DNA of 52,535 bases, taken from a virus. Below, one piece after another: positions 7,638 to 15,765 of the stretch (position 1 is the stretch's first letter; the number at the start of each line of letters is the position of its first letter). Location of the stretch: IMG/VR virus record IMGVR_UViG_3300047510_002055, positions 1 to 52,535 of that record. One strand, given 5' to 3'. The notes under the pieces were generated by a model. It searched no databases. It worked only from the letters and a program-made list of their open reading frames with translations, and was not told the DNA's origin. Position numbers and translations under genes: made by a program.

Positions 7638-9146
7638 TTATGCACAGAAGCCACCGGCACAAAATGCACCTTTACCACAATCTGCATTATAATAGCATGC
7701 GGCAGTAACTACGGTTAACGTATCCACGCCATCAACTTCGGTGAGATATTTTTCAATTTCTACCGAATCTAATTCACTGGGAGATGTGTTATATACACCG
7801 ATACTATAGCGGGTATTGTATTCAGTACCTTCCGTATCAGTAGATATCACTTGTATAATATATTTCCCGACTTCAAAATCAGATGGAGACGTGATACTTA
7901 AAGTAAGGGTGTTACCAACATATGAACTACTTATCCACGAAAATGCTTTATATAATGTTGGACCTACGTTAGACATAATTGTATAATCTTCATGAGCTGC
8001 GGCGGCAATAGGTAACGTAGTGGTAAATGTAACTTGTGTTGTTACTCCACGTTGTACTGGAAACATAGATGCGAAGGGCTTATCCCAAATCTTAAGAGCG
8101 GTAATGAATGGAGCCTTAATCAAACGATTAGGTGTAGTACCATATACTGATTCATTACGGAACAACATATCTTCAAACGCAGAATCTAGAACTAGTGTTT
8201 GAATTTGCTGTGCTGTGAATGATGAGGCTTCTTTAATATACTGGGCTACAACACCAGAGACTATAGCCGCACTAACTGAAGTTCCTGATATTTCTCCGTA
8301 TCCATCGATATTTGCAACGTGTACCCCAATTCCAGGAGCAGTTATATCAACTTCGGGCCCCCAGTTACTTGATGCTCCTGTTGCCCAAGAAATAACTCTA
8401 TCATATAAGTCAGATGCAGCAACACCAATTACAGTATTTAAACCAACTGGAGACAGTGTATCTGCTGCAACTCCGGTGTTACCTGCTGCAGCAACGACTA
8501 CTAAGCCGGCATTTTGTAACTCTGTGACTTTATTATCTAGTAGTTGACTCTTTGGTACTGTCCATGAACAGTTTACAACCTTTACTCCAGAAGTCAATAA
8601 ATGGTCAGTCAACACTGCGTCAAACGCAGTTAGTAGTTGTCCGATTGTCACAGCCCCAAATGGTATCTTTACATTCTTAACAATTGCATTCTTAGACACA
8701 CCTCTGGTTTGTCCATTAATTAAACTTGCCATAGATGTACCGTGACTAATAGTATCGGTATAAAATCCATCGTAGGTATATAAATTTTCAATAGTAGAAC
8801 CAGTAAATTCTTCGTGATGTGCATTTATACCAGAATCCATAAGATATACCACTACACCATCTCCGTGGCTGATTGGATTGTAAATGGTTCCCATCGGTAA
8901 TGCATTAGTAACCAAACGAATTTGGTGCCAATAAGCTTGTGGAGTCACGGTGGTACCTGCATCCAACTCTACTAATACGACGCCGGAAATGGCTTCAATC
9001 GTTGCTGCCGATACATCATCGGCTACTTCCAATCCTATGACACGAACTTTTTCTAATGTATAAAGTACAGTTCCATAAGTACCCAACGTTTCAACTAATA
9101 GTGTAACATTGGTGTCCGAAGCATACGCGATATTAAATGTTTTCAT
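7638..9146 (-). CDS. Subtilisin-like serine protease with Cys-rich C-terminal knob
   Basis: An S8 family protease of 502 residues. The catalytic triad is visible as D104 (YLMDSGIN), H135 (SHGTSMA) and S290 (SGTSVSAA), with oxyanion-hole N223 (AAAGNTG). Residues 1-95 look like an inhibitor-type propeptide region. After the protease domain come beta-rich modules (about 350-470), and the last 19 residues hold four Cys (484, 490, 496, 501) in a CxxGxC-style knot. There is no clear signal peptide. A virion- or tail-associated protease, or one that matures appendages, is plausible; the location between SGNH and PP-loop genes does not decide this. Confidence 0.88.
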   Translation of the reverse strand: MKTFNIAYASDTNVTLLVETLGTYGTVLYTLEKVRVIGLEVADDVSAATIEAISGVVLVELDAGTTVTPQAYWHQIRLVTNALPMGTIYNPISHGDGVVVYLMDSGINAHHEEFTGSTIENLYTYDGFYTDTISHGTSMASLINGQTRGVSKNAIVKNVKIPFGAVTIGQLLTAFDAVLTDHLLTSGVKVVNCSWTVPKSQLLDNKVTELQNAGLVVVAAAGNTGVAADTLSPVGLNTVIGVAASDLYDRVISWATGASSNWGPEVDITAPGIGVHVANIDGYGEISGTSVSAAIVSGVVAQYIKEASSFTAQQIQTLVLDSAFEDMLFRNESVYGTTPNRLIKAPFITALKIWDKPFASMFPVQRGVTTQVTFTTTLPIAAAAHEDYTIMSNVGPTLYKAFSWISSSYVGNTLTLSITSPSDFEVGKYIIQVISTDTEGTEYNTRYSIGVYNTSPSELDSVEIEKYLTEVDGVDTLTVVTAACYYNADCGKGAFCAGGFCA

Positions 9147-9162
9147 AAATGATTCCTAAAAA

Positions 9163-9738
9163 TTAGTTTACTACACTATCAGATATATTCAAAACCGATA
9201 CTGCCCATGCACGTTCCATACAAAAATAACAACCACCACAACTATCTATTCCAGTAAGACCACATGACCTTGTTTTTTTAAGTAAGTCAAGGATGTTTTC
9301 TTCAACATACATTCTTAATATTTCTACCTTGTCCATATCAATAAATGGACGTAAATGATATTCGTTTAGTGCTGGACCTCTAACTGGTGGTGTGTCACCT
9401 CGAATATACACTGTTGGTGTGAAATGTGTTACTACTTTATTACAACCAGTTAAAACTACACCTGGGTAAACACCCAATATTAGTTGTACTGCATCACGAA
9501 TAAATAAACCTTGTTGTTTTAAAGTACAAATTTTGTATCTTTCACCAAACTTATCTTGAAAATAATCGCTCAGTGGTTCAATTATCTGTTTAAAAGCATC
9601 GTCACTGTTGTTTATGAAATGACAAATAACAGGTTTATCGTATTGCTTAAGTACTAAATACGTCAACAGAGTACTGTCTACACCACCAGAGACAAGAATA
9701 TTAATATTTTCACAGTTTTCTGGTATAGATATGTTCAT
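9163..9738 (-). CDS. QueC-like PP-loop ATPase, copy 1
   Basis: I chose the ATG at 9738 (MNISIPENCENINILV). A longer frame exists only with a TTG start at 9810 that overlaps the upstream gene. The PP-loop is SGGVDST (17-23). The C-terminus has C-x7-C-G-G-C-x2-C followed by MERAWA, matching the zinc-binding end of QueC (7-cyano-7-deazaguanine synthase) and related enzymes. The family uses ATP to adenylate a carboxylate or amide for amination. At 191 residues it is a little shorter than bacterial QueC (about 230). No QueD, QueE or GCH1 is visible in this window, so a preQ0 role is uncertain. A sugar- or peptide-amidating role is an alternative. Confidence 0.75.
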   Translation of the reverse strand: MNISIPENCENINILVSGGVDSTLLTYLVLKQYDKPVICHFINNSDDAFKQIIEPLSDYFQDKFGERYKICTLKQQGLFIRDAVQLILGVYPGVVLTGCNKVVTHFTPTVYIRGDTPPVRGPALNEYHLRPFIDMDKVEILRMYVEENILDLLKKTRSCGLTGIDSCGGCYFCMERAWAVSVLNISDSVVN

Positions 9739-9751
9739 ATATAAGTATCGG

Positions 9752-10516
9752 TTATATACCCATTTCCTTCCGAATTTGGGTGGCGGAGATAGCCTCGGTT
9801 TGGGCGTCAAGGTTGATTTTCTCTACCTTATATCCCACATCCCGACCATAATATACCCCCGTAATATTCGGTACGGACATTATATAGTATTTTCCACGGT
9901 ACTTACCTTCCAACTTCTTGTGGATTCCTTCGATAACCTCCACATAATTGAATGGGTTCTTTTCGTCGGTATTATAGGTGTCTCTGACCGCAATAAGTAC
10001 CTGACCTTCCTTTTCCAAGATAGTCTCAAATAACTTCAAATGCCCATCGTGGAACGGTTGGAAACGACCAATCATCAGTCCCGTAGGATTCTGCCATCCA
10101 AAATGTACATCCTTCTTCTTGATTTCTTCAATAATGATATCCGCTTGGGTGTTGGGGTCTATCCAGCCGTTGACCAAGACATCTACCTCTGAGGGTTGTT
10201 CGAACACTCTATTTGTGTCCTCAAACCGGCCGGCGTCTATTGTATTCATAAACACAATAAAATCTGGTAAGAAGAGTTCACGGGTTTCTTCTGTGGGACA
10301 AACAAAATCTGCCACCGTGTGATGAGTCTCTACCATATCACAGAGTTCCCGCATCCGATAGGCTTGACGTTTACGGCCTGTATCGGAGAAGTCCCAATCG
10401 TTGAATTGTTTCCGTACTTCGTCTGCGTTGAAGTACGCAGCACCTAACTTTTCTGCCAATACTTTAGATAATGTAGTCTTTCCAGATCCAGGCAATCCCA
10501 TAACCAAAATTCTCAT
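9752..10516 (-). CDS. APS-kinase-like / HxGH nucleotidyltransferase fusion
   Basis: Two domains in 254 residues. Residues 1-120 are a P-loop kinase (MGLPGSGKTTLSKVL) with NADEVR after the first strand and a CPTEETRE segment, resembling adenylylsulfate kinase (CysC). Residues 145-254 are a nucleotidylyltransferase with GRFQPFHDGHL (150-160) and the closing ISATQIRKEM, as in NadM-type and cytidylyltransferase-like enzymes. The kinase could make PAPS from APS for the sulfotransferases. The second domain's substrate cannot be read from sequence, and it lacks the classic ATP-sulfurylase signature. It sits 3 nt after a DUF2061 gene, a family often found with sulfate-assimilation genes. Confidence 0.78.
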   Translation of the reverse strand: MRILVMGLPGSGKTTLSKVLAEKLGAAYFNADEVRKQFNDWDFSDTGRKRQAYRMRELCDMVETHHTVADFVCPTEETRELFLPDFIVFMNTIDAGRFEDTNRVFEQPSEVDVLVNGWIDPNTQADIIIEEIKKKDVHFGWQNPTGLMIGRFQPFHDGHLKLFETILEKEGQVLIAVRDTYNTDEKNPFNYVEVIEGIHKKLEGKYRGKYYIMSVPNITGVYYGRDVGYKVEKINLDAQTEAISATQIRKEMGI

Positions 10517-10519
10517 ATA

Positions 10520-10741
10520 CTACTCCTTATCCTTATTAATGAGTCCAAATTTAATCCATCGGTACCAAATACGTTCGTGCATGTAATATAACACAGGTTT
10601 TACTATAAGTTCAACCCCCCCTGCAATAGATGATATATAAACACTACCTGTAAGGACATATCCAATTATTACGGTCTGTACACTTCCAAGTAGTCTATAC
10701 GATATTGCTTTGGCTATGTGTCGTTTTCTTTGAACCGTCAT
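10520..10741 (-). CDS. DUF2061 small membrane protein
   Basis: A 73-residue protein with the DUF2061 pattern: KAISYRLLGSVQTVIIGYVL (first hydrophobic segment), GSVYISSIAGGVELIVKPV (second segment), then YYMHERIWYRW. Two membrane helices are evident. In bacteria DUF2061 proteins often accompany or are fused near CysN/CysC sulfate-activation genes, and here the next gene is APS-kinase-like. The start overlaps the upstream PP-loop gene by ATGA. The biochemical role of the family is unknown. Confidence 0.8.
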   Translation of the reverse strand: MTVQRKRHIAKAISYRLLGSVQTVIIGYVLTGSVYISSIAGGVELIVKPVLYYMHERIWYRWIKFGLINKDKE

Positions 10742-11316
10742 CTTGTACTTTTATCCTCTATTTGCAGTTCACTAAATGCCCAAATCCGTTCCCTACACTG
10801 CCAACAGGTATTACATCTACCAAATTCGCGTTCGGTACAAGTGTGTGTTAGTTCTACTAAATCCATAATATCGTATCGTACATACGCCTGTACAATGTCT
10901 GTTTTATAACAATCAAAAAATGGTTGACGATGTTTCGGATGATTTCTACGAACTCTGGTCGGACCACCAGGTAATATATCATCTGGATATACGTTTCCTG
11001 CAAAATATAAAATATCATAGTCAGTTTCTATTGATTTCAATGCCACATTTATTATGTTTGCATGATATATCAACGGATTTCCTATAAACTTTGGTTTCTT
11101 GACTTGCTTATCTAATTTTTGATTCACCCAGTCTATTATAGGTTGAACATAATGTTTAGCCCCATCCGTCTTTGGTATCGTGAACGTTATGATATTATCA
11201 ATGTTTTTTGCCAGTAAATATAATAATAATGTACTATCCATACCTCCAGATAACATTATACCTACTCTATCTGTTGAGTTGATTTTACTTAATCCCAATA
11301 ATTCTTCCGATATCAT
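10738..11316 (-). CDS. QueC-like PP-loop ATPase, copy 2
   Basis: A 192-residue protein with the PP-loop SGGMDST (23-29) and a C-terminal zinc motif C-x7-C-x2-C-x2-C ending RERIWAF, the same arrangement as the copy at 9163-9738. The two are clear paralogues but quite diverged. Between the motifs lie GNVYPDDILPGGPTRVRR and PFFDCYKTDIV, corresponding to RGDTPPVRGPALNEYHLRP in the other copy. It overlaps both neighbours by 4 nt (ATGA), so it belongs to a translationally coupled unit with the sulfotransferase-like and DUF2061 genes. Confidence 0.75.
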   Translation of the reverse strand: MISEELLGLSKINSTDRVGIMLSGGMDSTLLLYLLAKNIDNIITFTIPKTDGAKHYVQPIIDWVNQKLDKQVKKPKFIGNPLIYHANIINVALKSIETDYDILYFAGNVYPDDILPGGPTRVRRNHPKHRQPFFDCYKTDIVQAYVRYDIMDLVELTHTCTEREFGRCNTCWQCRERIWAFSELQIEDKSTR

Positions 11317-11960
11317 ACTATATATCCAAATAATTTGCTACTAATACTATCATACTGTTTGTTAAACTCATCTACATTTTTTAATACATCTACATCAGAA
11401 TAATATGGTGCTACTCTTTTGTAACGTGGGGTTACGTTTGGTAAATTTAATTTTTCTAATACATTTTCACTATTAGTAAAAATAAATTCATCATAAAACA
11501 CATAATCACATCGTTGTTCATATTCCATGTGAAGTTTATAATGTTCAAACCTTTCGGTTATTAATTCATCTGAAAAGATTAGTTTACCCACAAATGGTTC
11601 TCTAATATTTTTCCTATCTGTTCCATTACTATATGTTTTAAAATGTTTTTCTACCAATGCTTTTAGTAAACGTTTTCTGTAGTCTACTGGTTTTATGAAA
11701 ATTGTAGCGTAGTTTTCATTACCAATAAACCGTTCGGCTAACCACGGATAGTGATTAATCACCATCTTTACTGTTGTCGGTGGTTCCTTATTTACAAACC
11801 GTTCATACTTTTGTTTTATTGAATCTTCTGTATTTAATTCTGGATTGAATGGCTCTAAATCCGTACCGATATGTTGTGGGTCCATATACGATAAACTGCT
11901 GTTGATAAGACTATGTAAATAACGAGAACCAGTTCTTGGTAAATGAAAAATACAATACAT
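11313..11960 (-). CDS. Sulfotransferase-like protein (215 aa)
   Basis: The N-terminus MYCIFHLPRTGSRYLHSLIN has the shape of a sulfotransferase 5'-phosphosulfate loop (PRTGSR). The second (3'-phosphate) loop may be TIFIKPVDYRKRLLKALV, which is weaker than in the 6211-6834 protein because the usual R-P/D-P core is altered. The rest is alpha/beta with many aromatic residues. Probably a diverged sulfotransferase; a P-loop kinase is less likely. It overlaps both neighbours and is in one unit with the carbamoyltransferase. Confidence 0.6.
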   Translation of the reverse strand: MYCIFHLPRTGSRYLHSLINSSLSYMDPQHIGTDLEPFNPELNTEDSIKQKYERFVNKEPPTTVKMVINHYPWLAERFIGNENYATIFIKPVDYRKRLLKALVEKHFKTYSNGTDRKNIREPFVGKLIFSDELITERFEHYKLHMEYEQRCDYVFYDEFIFTNSENVLEKLNLPNVTPRYKRVAPYYSDVDVLKNVDEFNKQYDSISSKLFGYIV

Positions 11961-13411
11961 TACAGTACCTTGATTCCATATGTTTCTTCGAATGCTCGGG
12001 CATCATTTATATTATTTACCATTGGTTTTCCCTTAATGTTCAAACTGGTATTAAGTAACATAGGACATCCGGTTTCTTCATACCAACTAGTTAACAATCT
12101 GTGAAATCCAGGATTATCTCTTTCAGTCACAGTTTGTACCCGTGAGGTTCCATCGGCGTGAATAATTGCAGGAAACTCTTCTGGTCGTTTACATTTTGCC
12201 ACAAACTGCATATATGGACTACGTGGTGTCACCATATCAAAGTAATCTTGTGCGTGTTCTTCCAAGATAGATGGTGCGAAAGGACGAAACTTTTGTCTAC
12301 GTTTGATTTCGTTGACCTTATCCTTAATATCCGTTCCCCGTGGGTCTGCCAACAAACTACGATTTCCCAAAGCTCTTGGTCCGAATTCTGCTCGACCATT
12401 GGCAATACCTACTAGTTTAACATCTTTTAATTGGGAAATCAACCCCTCTACTGGATATTTTTCTCCTATATCATGTCCTAAGAACGGAGAGGTGAATTTG
12501 ATATGTTGTTGTGTATGTGCTGTAATTGCCCCCAAACTGTTTCCTGCGTCACCTGGATTTGGCATTATCCATACGTTATCGAAATACTTGTATGCGATAC
12601 TATTTGCTACACAATTTAGTGCACACCCACCACTTAATACTAGATTGGTTGCCCCCGTAAGTTTCTTAGTATATTCCAATAAATCAGTAAACACCAACTC
12701 ATAAATGTACTGGGTTGCCGCGGCAATATCGTACATATCTTGTTCGGATGTTAGTTCTTGTCGCCACCACATACATCCACGATGAAGATTGTGTCGTAGT
12801 TTTAGTATTGTACTACCATCAAAAAAATCTTCTATTATCGAACTTGCATATTTTGACGGGTCACCATATGCTGCCATGCCCATCAAGATGTATTCTTCTT
12901 CATTTGGTTTTAGTCCCACTCGTTGGGTCATAGCGGAATACCACAATCCTAAACTATGTGGGTACTTAATAGAAAACTTTTTGTCCAGTTTAGCCCCGTT
13001 TCCACGCCAGATAGTGGTGGTGTCAAACTCTCCAATTGCGTCAATCACCAATACTGCTGCATCATCAAACTGAGAAGTATAATAACCTGCCGATGCATGA
13101 CTGTGATGGTGGTCTACGGTAACTACTGGTGCTGTTATTCCGTAATTACGAACATATTGTTTGGGATTGTTGTTCATCCAGCCTTGACCCGCTCGGAATT
13201 GACGTAATGACTTTATCAGTGGCCGTTCATACCAGACCACTTCATCAGGTTCACCGTATCTATAGGCATCTGCCACGATGTCAGGGTTCAGATGAGCATC
13301 ATTCTTCACACCAGAATAGCGTTCTGATTGTGAGGCAAACAATATTTTTTTATCTTGCACCACCGTGATGGCAGCGTCATGACTGTTGGCAGAAATTCCC
13401 CAGATAATCAT
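11960..13411 (-). CDS. NodU/CmcH-type carbamoyltransferase
   Basis: A 483-residue protein of the carbamoyltransferase family. The N-terminal ASKHA-type domain starts MIIWGISANSHDAAITVV. The metal and carbamoyl-phosphate-site histidines are in HHHSHA (101-106), LSGGCALNCVAN (259-270) is the conserved loop, and the C-terminal YrdC-like/Carbam_C part contains GRAEFGPRALGNRSLLADPR (339-358) and FRPFAPSILEE. Such enzymes carbamoylate a hydroxyl on a sugar or antibiotic scaffold using carbamoyl phosphate. The length is below the usual 550-600 residues, but all core motifs are present. It fits a sugar-decoration role with the neighbouring sulfotransferases. Confidence 0.9.
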   Translation of the reverse strand: MIIWGISANSHDAAITVVQDKKILFASQSERYSGVKNDAHLNPDIVADAYRYGEPDEVVWYERPLIKSLRQFRAGQGWMNNNPKQYVRNYGITAPVVTVDHHHSHASAGYYTSQFDDAAVLVIDAIGEFDTTTIWRGNGAKLDKKFSIKYPHSLGLWYSAMTQRVGLKPNEEEYILMGMAAYGDPSKYASSIIEDFFDGSTILKLRHNLHRGCMWWRQELTSEQDMYDIAAATQYIYELVFTDLLEYTKKLTGATNLVLSGGCALNCVANSIAYKYFDNVWIMPNPGDAGNSLGAITAHTQQHIKFTSPFLGHDIGEKYPVEGLISQLKDVKLVGIANGRAEFGPRALGNRSLLADPRGTDIKDKVNEIKRRQKFRPFAPSILEEHAQDYFDMVTPRSPYMQFVAKCKRPEEFPAIIHADGTSRVQTVTERDNPGFHRLLTSWYEETGCPMLLNTSLNIKGKPMVNNINDARAFEETYGIKVL

Positions 13412-13412
13412 A

Positions 13413-14639
13413 TTACATTTCCATCACATCTGCTAACTCAGGAAATACTGAGCAGAAATCTTCTCCACGTATCTTATCGATACGTTCCACTTCTGATTTG
13501 AAAAAGTGTTTGTATGGTTCCCAATAATTTTTTTCATTAACCCAATTAGGTAATAGTAATAATTGTTGATAGTGATTATTATTCGTATATCCTTTACTCT
13601 GCAATATATTTAATAATTCATTAAGATTTTTATGCCCCTGTTGTTTTTTAATGTCTGGTAAAGCCATAGATGTTAAATGTTCTGGGGAGTGCATTGGATA
13701 AGTCGTTAATTTTTCACTATACCAACCCATATTATCAAGATAAGAATAAAAATCTTTCAAGGTTAAGTAATTGAAAAAACTCATTACGGTATTCAAACTC
13801 ATATGAATGAATGATTGTTTGTGTAGTAATGTTAAATTTTGTTCAACTGTATTCCAATCTGTACCGTGACGAATATATTCAGCACGAGGACCATAGTGGT
13901 CAATACTAGCATATAATTCTATCTGAGTGTCAAACTTACTCCACAATCCAAGAATATCTTTATCTTTGTATTTTAAATTACTTACATTTGTATTATACCG
14001 CAAACGAACGTCTGTTCTACCCCTGCGTAAAAATTCTTCCAAAATTATATAATGCTGTTCATTAATCAAGGGCTCACCACCAGCAAAATATGCAAGATGA
14101 ATGTGGTCTATATGACCTAATACTTCATCAACCAATGATTGATGATCATTTTTTGGTATTACTCTAGCGTATGGTACGCCGTTTCGTAAGTCTTCGGCTT
14201 CCCATTGCGTACTAAAACTAGAACCGCAAGTTCTACATTTAAAATTGCAAAGATTATTAAATCTCACATCAAAATAACGCATTTTAAACTCACTGATACT
14301 ACCATCCAGATTAGTAAAACTTGCTACCTCGTCAAAAAATTGTTTAAATTCATCGTTGGTGGCAATTCTAGCACTTTTGATACCGGCGTTTTCTAAATTA
14401 TAGCACGGAGTACACATTGGACTTTTGACTTCGTTAAGCATACTCAAGCGTAATGAGCGCATTTTGGGAGAATTTATTAACTCACCTATAGAACTTTGTC
14501 GGGTGTTTCCTATTGGTATACTAGGATTAGCTGTGCAGCATGGATACGATATTCCCTCTGGACTGGCGTGCATATGTACCCAGGGATACATGCAAAAAGT
14601 TTTACTTTCATTTAAAAGAAAATCTTTCTTACTATACAT
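13413..14639 (-). CDS. Radical SAM protein, twitch/SPASM type (N-terminal Cys module) 1
   Basis: A 408-residue protein. N-terminal Cys module: C16 in FCMYPWVHMHA, C34/C35 in SYPCC, C76 and C79 in CTPCYNLENAG. Radical SAM motif CxxxCxxC at 131/135/138 in NNLCNFKCRTCG, followed by an AYFAGGEPL (GGE) motif that binds SAM. The family uses a 4Fe-4S cluster and SAM to make a 5'-deoxyadenosyl radical. The extra Cys set resembles an auxiliary-cluster twitch/SPASM domain, here placed before the core. It overlaps the upstream gene by 8 nt. The substrate is unknown. Confidence 0.85.
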   Translation of the reverse strand: MYSKKDFLLNESKTFCMYPWVHMHASPEGISYPCCTANPSIPIGNTRQSSIGELINSPKMRSLRLSMLNEVKSPMCTPCYNLENAGIKSARIATNDEFKQFFDEVASFTNLDGSISEFKMRYFDVRFNNLCNFKCRTCGSSFSTQWEAEDLRNGVPYARVIPKNDHQSLVDEVLGHIDHIHLAYFAGGEPLINEQHYIILEEFLRRGRTDVRLRYNTNVSNLKYKDKDILGLWSKFDTQIELYASIDHYGPRAEYIRHGTDWNTVEQNLTLLHKQSFIHMSLNTVMSFFNYLTLKDFYSYLDNMGWYSEKLTTYPMHSPEHLTSMALPDIKKQQGHKNLNELLNILQSKGYTNNNHYQQLLLLPNWVNEKNYWEPYKHFFKSEVERIDKIRGEDFCSVFPELADVMEM

Positions 14640-15765
14640 GATGTAATGCCTTTATTAAAGATGGATAAAATGTGTCATACGGTCTAGTAAAAAACACATT
14701 TCTATTATGTACTAACAACTCATAATCTTTTTTAAAAAACTCATAAAAATGTTTTATATCAATACTCTGTAATCTTTCAAACTCCTCTATAAATAACTGG
14801 AACCGTTTGTCTACGTCTTGCTCAGCATCATAATCATAATTTATCCAAGACGGTAGTTCAAATCCATAAGATTGAATACTTTTTAGTAATCCACAATATC
14901 CGAACGGAAGTATAAAGTGTCCTTTTATAAGTGGGTCAAATGTTTTTTCCGTGACAACTTTAGTAAATGAAGATTTTACCAAAGTTTCTACATATACGCT
15001 TACAAATGTATCAGAATATAATTTATTAGATATAGGAAACCAAATAGGATTATTTAATAATGAATCGGGTGTACGAAAAACATTTTTTTCACTTATTATA
15101 TCTTCTTCTGGTGATAATATTTTTATTGGAGTAGATGACCAGTCTGAAAATATATTATCCGTATTTTTTAAAACTTCCGTAAGAGCTTTTCTATAATACT
15201 GTCTTTTCTTATCCAACAATGGTTGACGATTGTTCTCGACTCTTGTTGCTGATAAAAATCTTTTTGCTGTGTTTGTTTTTTGTATCTTGCTTAAAGCAAA
15301 CATTTTTTCTGAGGCGTCATACGTCCATAGATTATTCTGTAAATTTATTTTATGATACTCTGTAAAGTACAACTTTTGTCTATTCCATAACAAATCATAA
15401 TTTATAACCTTTTCATCTTGATTTATTAAATTAGTTTCAGTTATTAGAAATTTATTAGTAAATTTTTTCCAATTATTTGCGAATGGATATTCAAATAAAA
15501 TTTGGTCATCGTCTGTATGGAATAATCCTACTCCTAAAATAATCTTATCTTTAATTATATCTATAACATCTTTGTTTTGCATTTCTAAAAAATCAGATTG
15601 AAATACAGGAATTATATCGCATTCTTTTAAGTTAGTACTTAAACAAAATCTGGTTGGTTCTAATTCAAAAAACCAAGAACTATTACCGGGTATACCTACG
15701 TCTACTGTAGTACTACCAGCATACGAAGAACGTTGGTAAATTTTATAGGTTTCTTGTATTTCCAT
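14632..15765 (-). CDS. Unknown enzyme, glycosyltransferase-like C-terminal signature (377 aa)
   Basis: No N-terminal motif that I recognise. The C-terminal third holds VSVYVETLVKSSFTKVVTEK followed by TFDPLIKGHFILPFGYCGLL and a GFELPSW segment. This VxET...EKTF.PL...F...G pattern also occurs in the 17795-19111 protein and resembles the donor-binding end of GT-B-like fucosyl/exostosin-type glycosyltransferases in phage and bacterial genomes. Assignment to a glycosyltransferase is inference. It overlaps the sugar dehydrogenase by 23 nt, which supports a sugar-related role. AT-richness is higher than in the neighbouring dehydrogenase. Confidence 0.55.
   Translation of the reverse strand: MEIQETYKIYQRSSYAGSTTVDVGIPGNSSWFFELEPTRFCLSTNLKECDIIPVFQSDFLEMQNKDVIDIIKDKIILGVGLFHTDDDQILFEYPFANNWKKFTNKFLITETNLINQDEKVINYDLLWNRQKLYFTEYHKINLQNNLWTYDASEKMFALSKIQKTNTAKRFLSATRVENNRQPLLDKKRQYYRKALTEVLKNTDNIFSDWSSTPIKILSPEEDIISEKNVFRTPDSLLNNPIWFPISNKLYSDTFVSVYVETLVKSSFTKVVTEKTFDPLIKGHFILPFGYCGLLKSIQSYGFELPSWINYDYDAEQDVDKRFQLFIEEFERLQSIDIKHFYEFFKKDYELLVHNRNVFFTRPYDTFYPSLIKALHHV

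Noticed and set aside
9739-9810. Upstream TTG start for the QueC-like gene
   Set aside because: It overlaps the fusion kinase gene and adds a Pro/Lys-rich segment not expected for the family; the ATG at 9738 gives a normal N-terminus.
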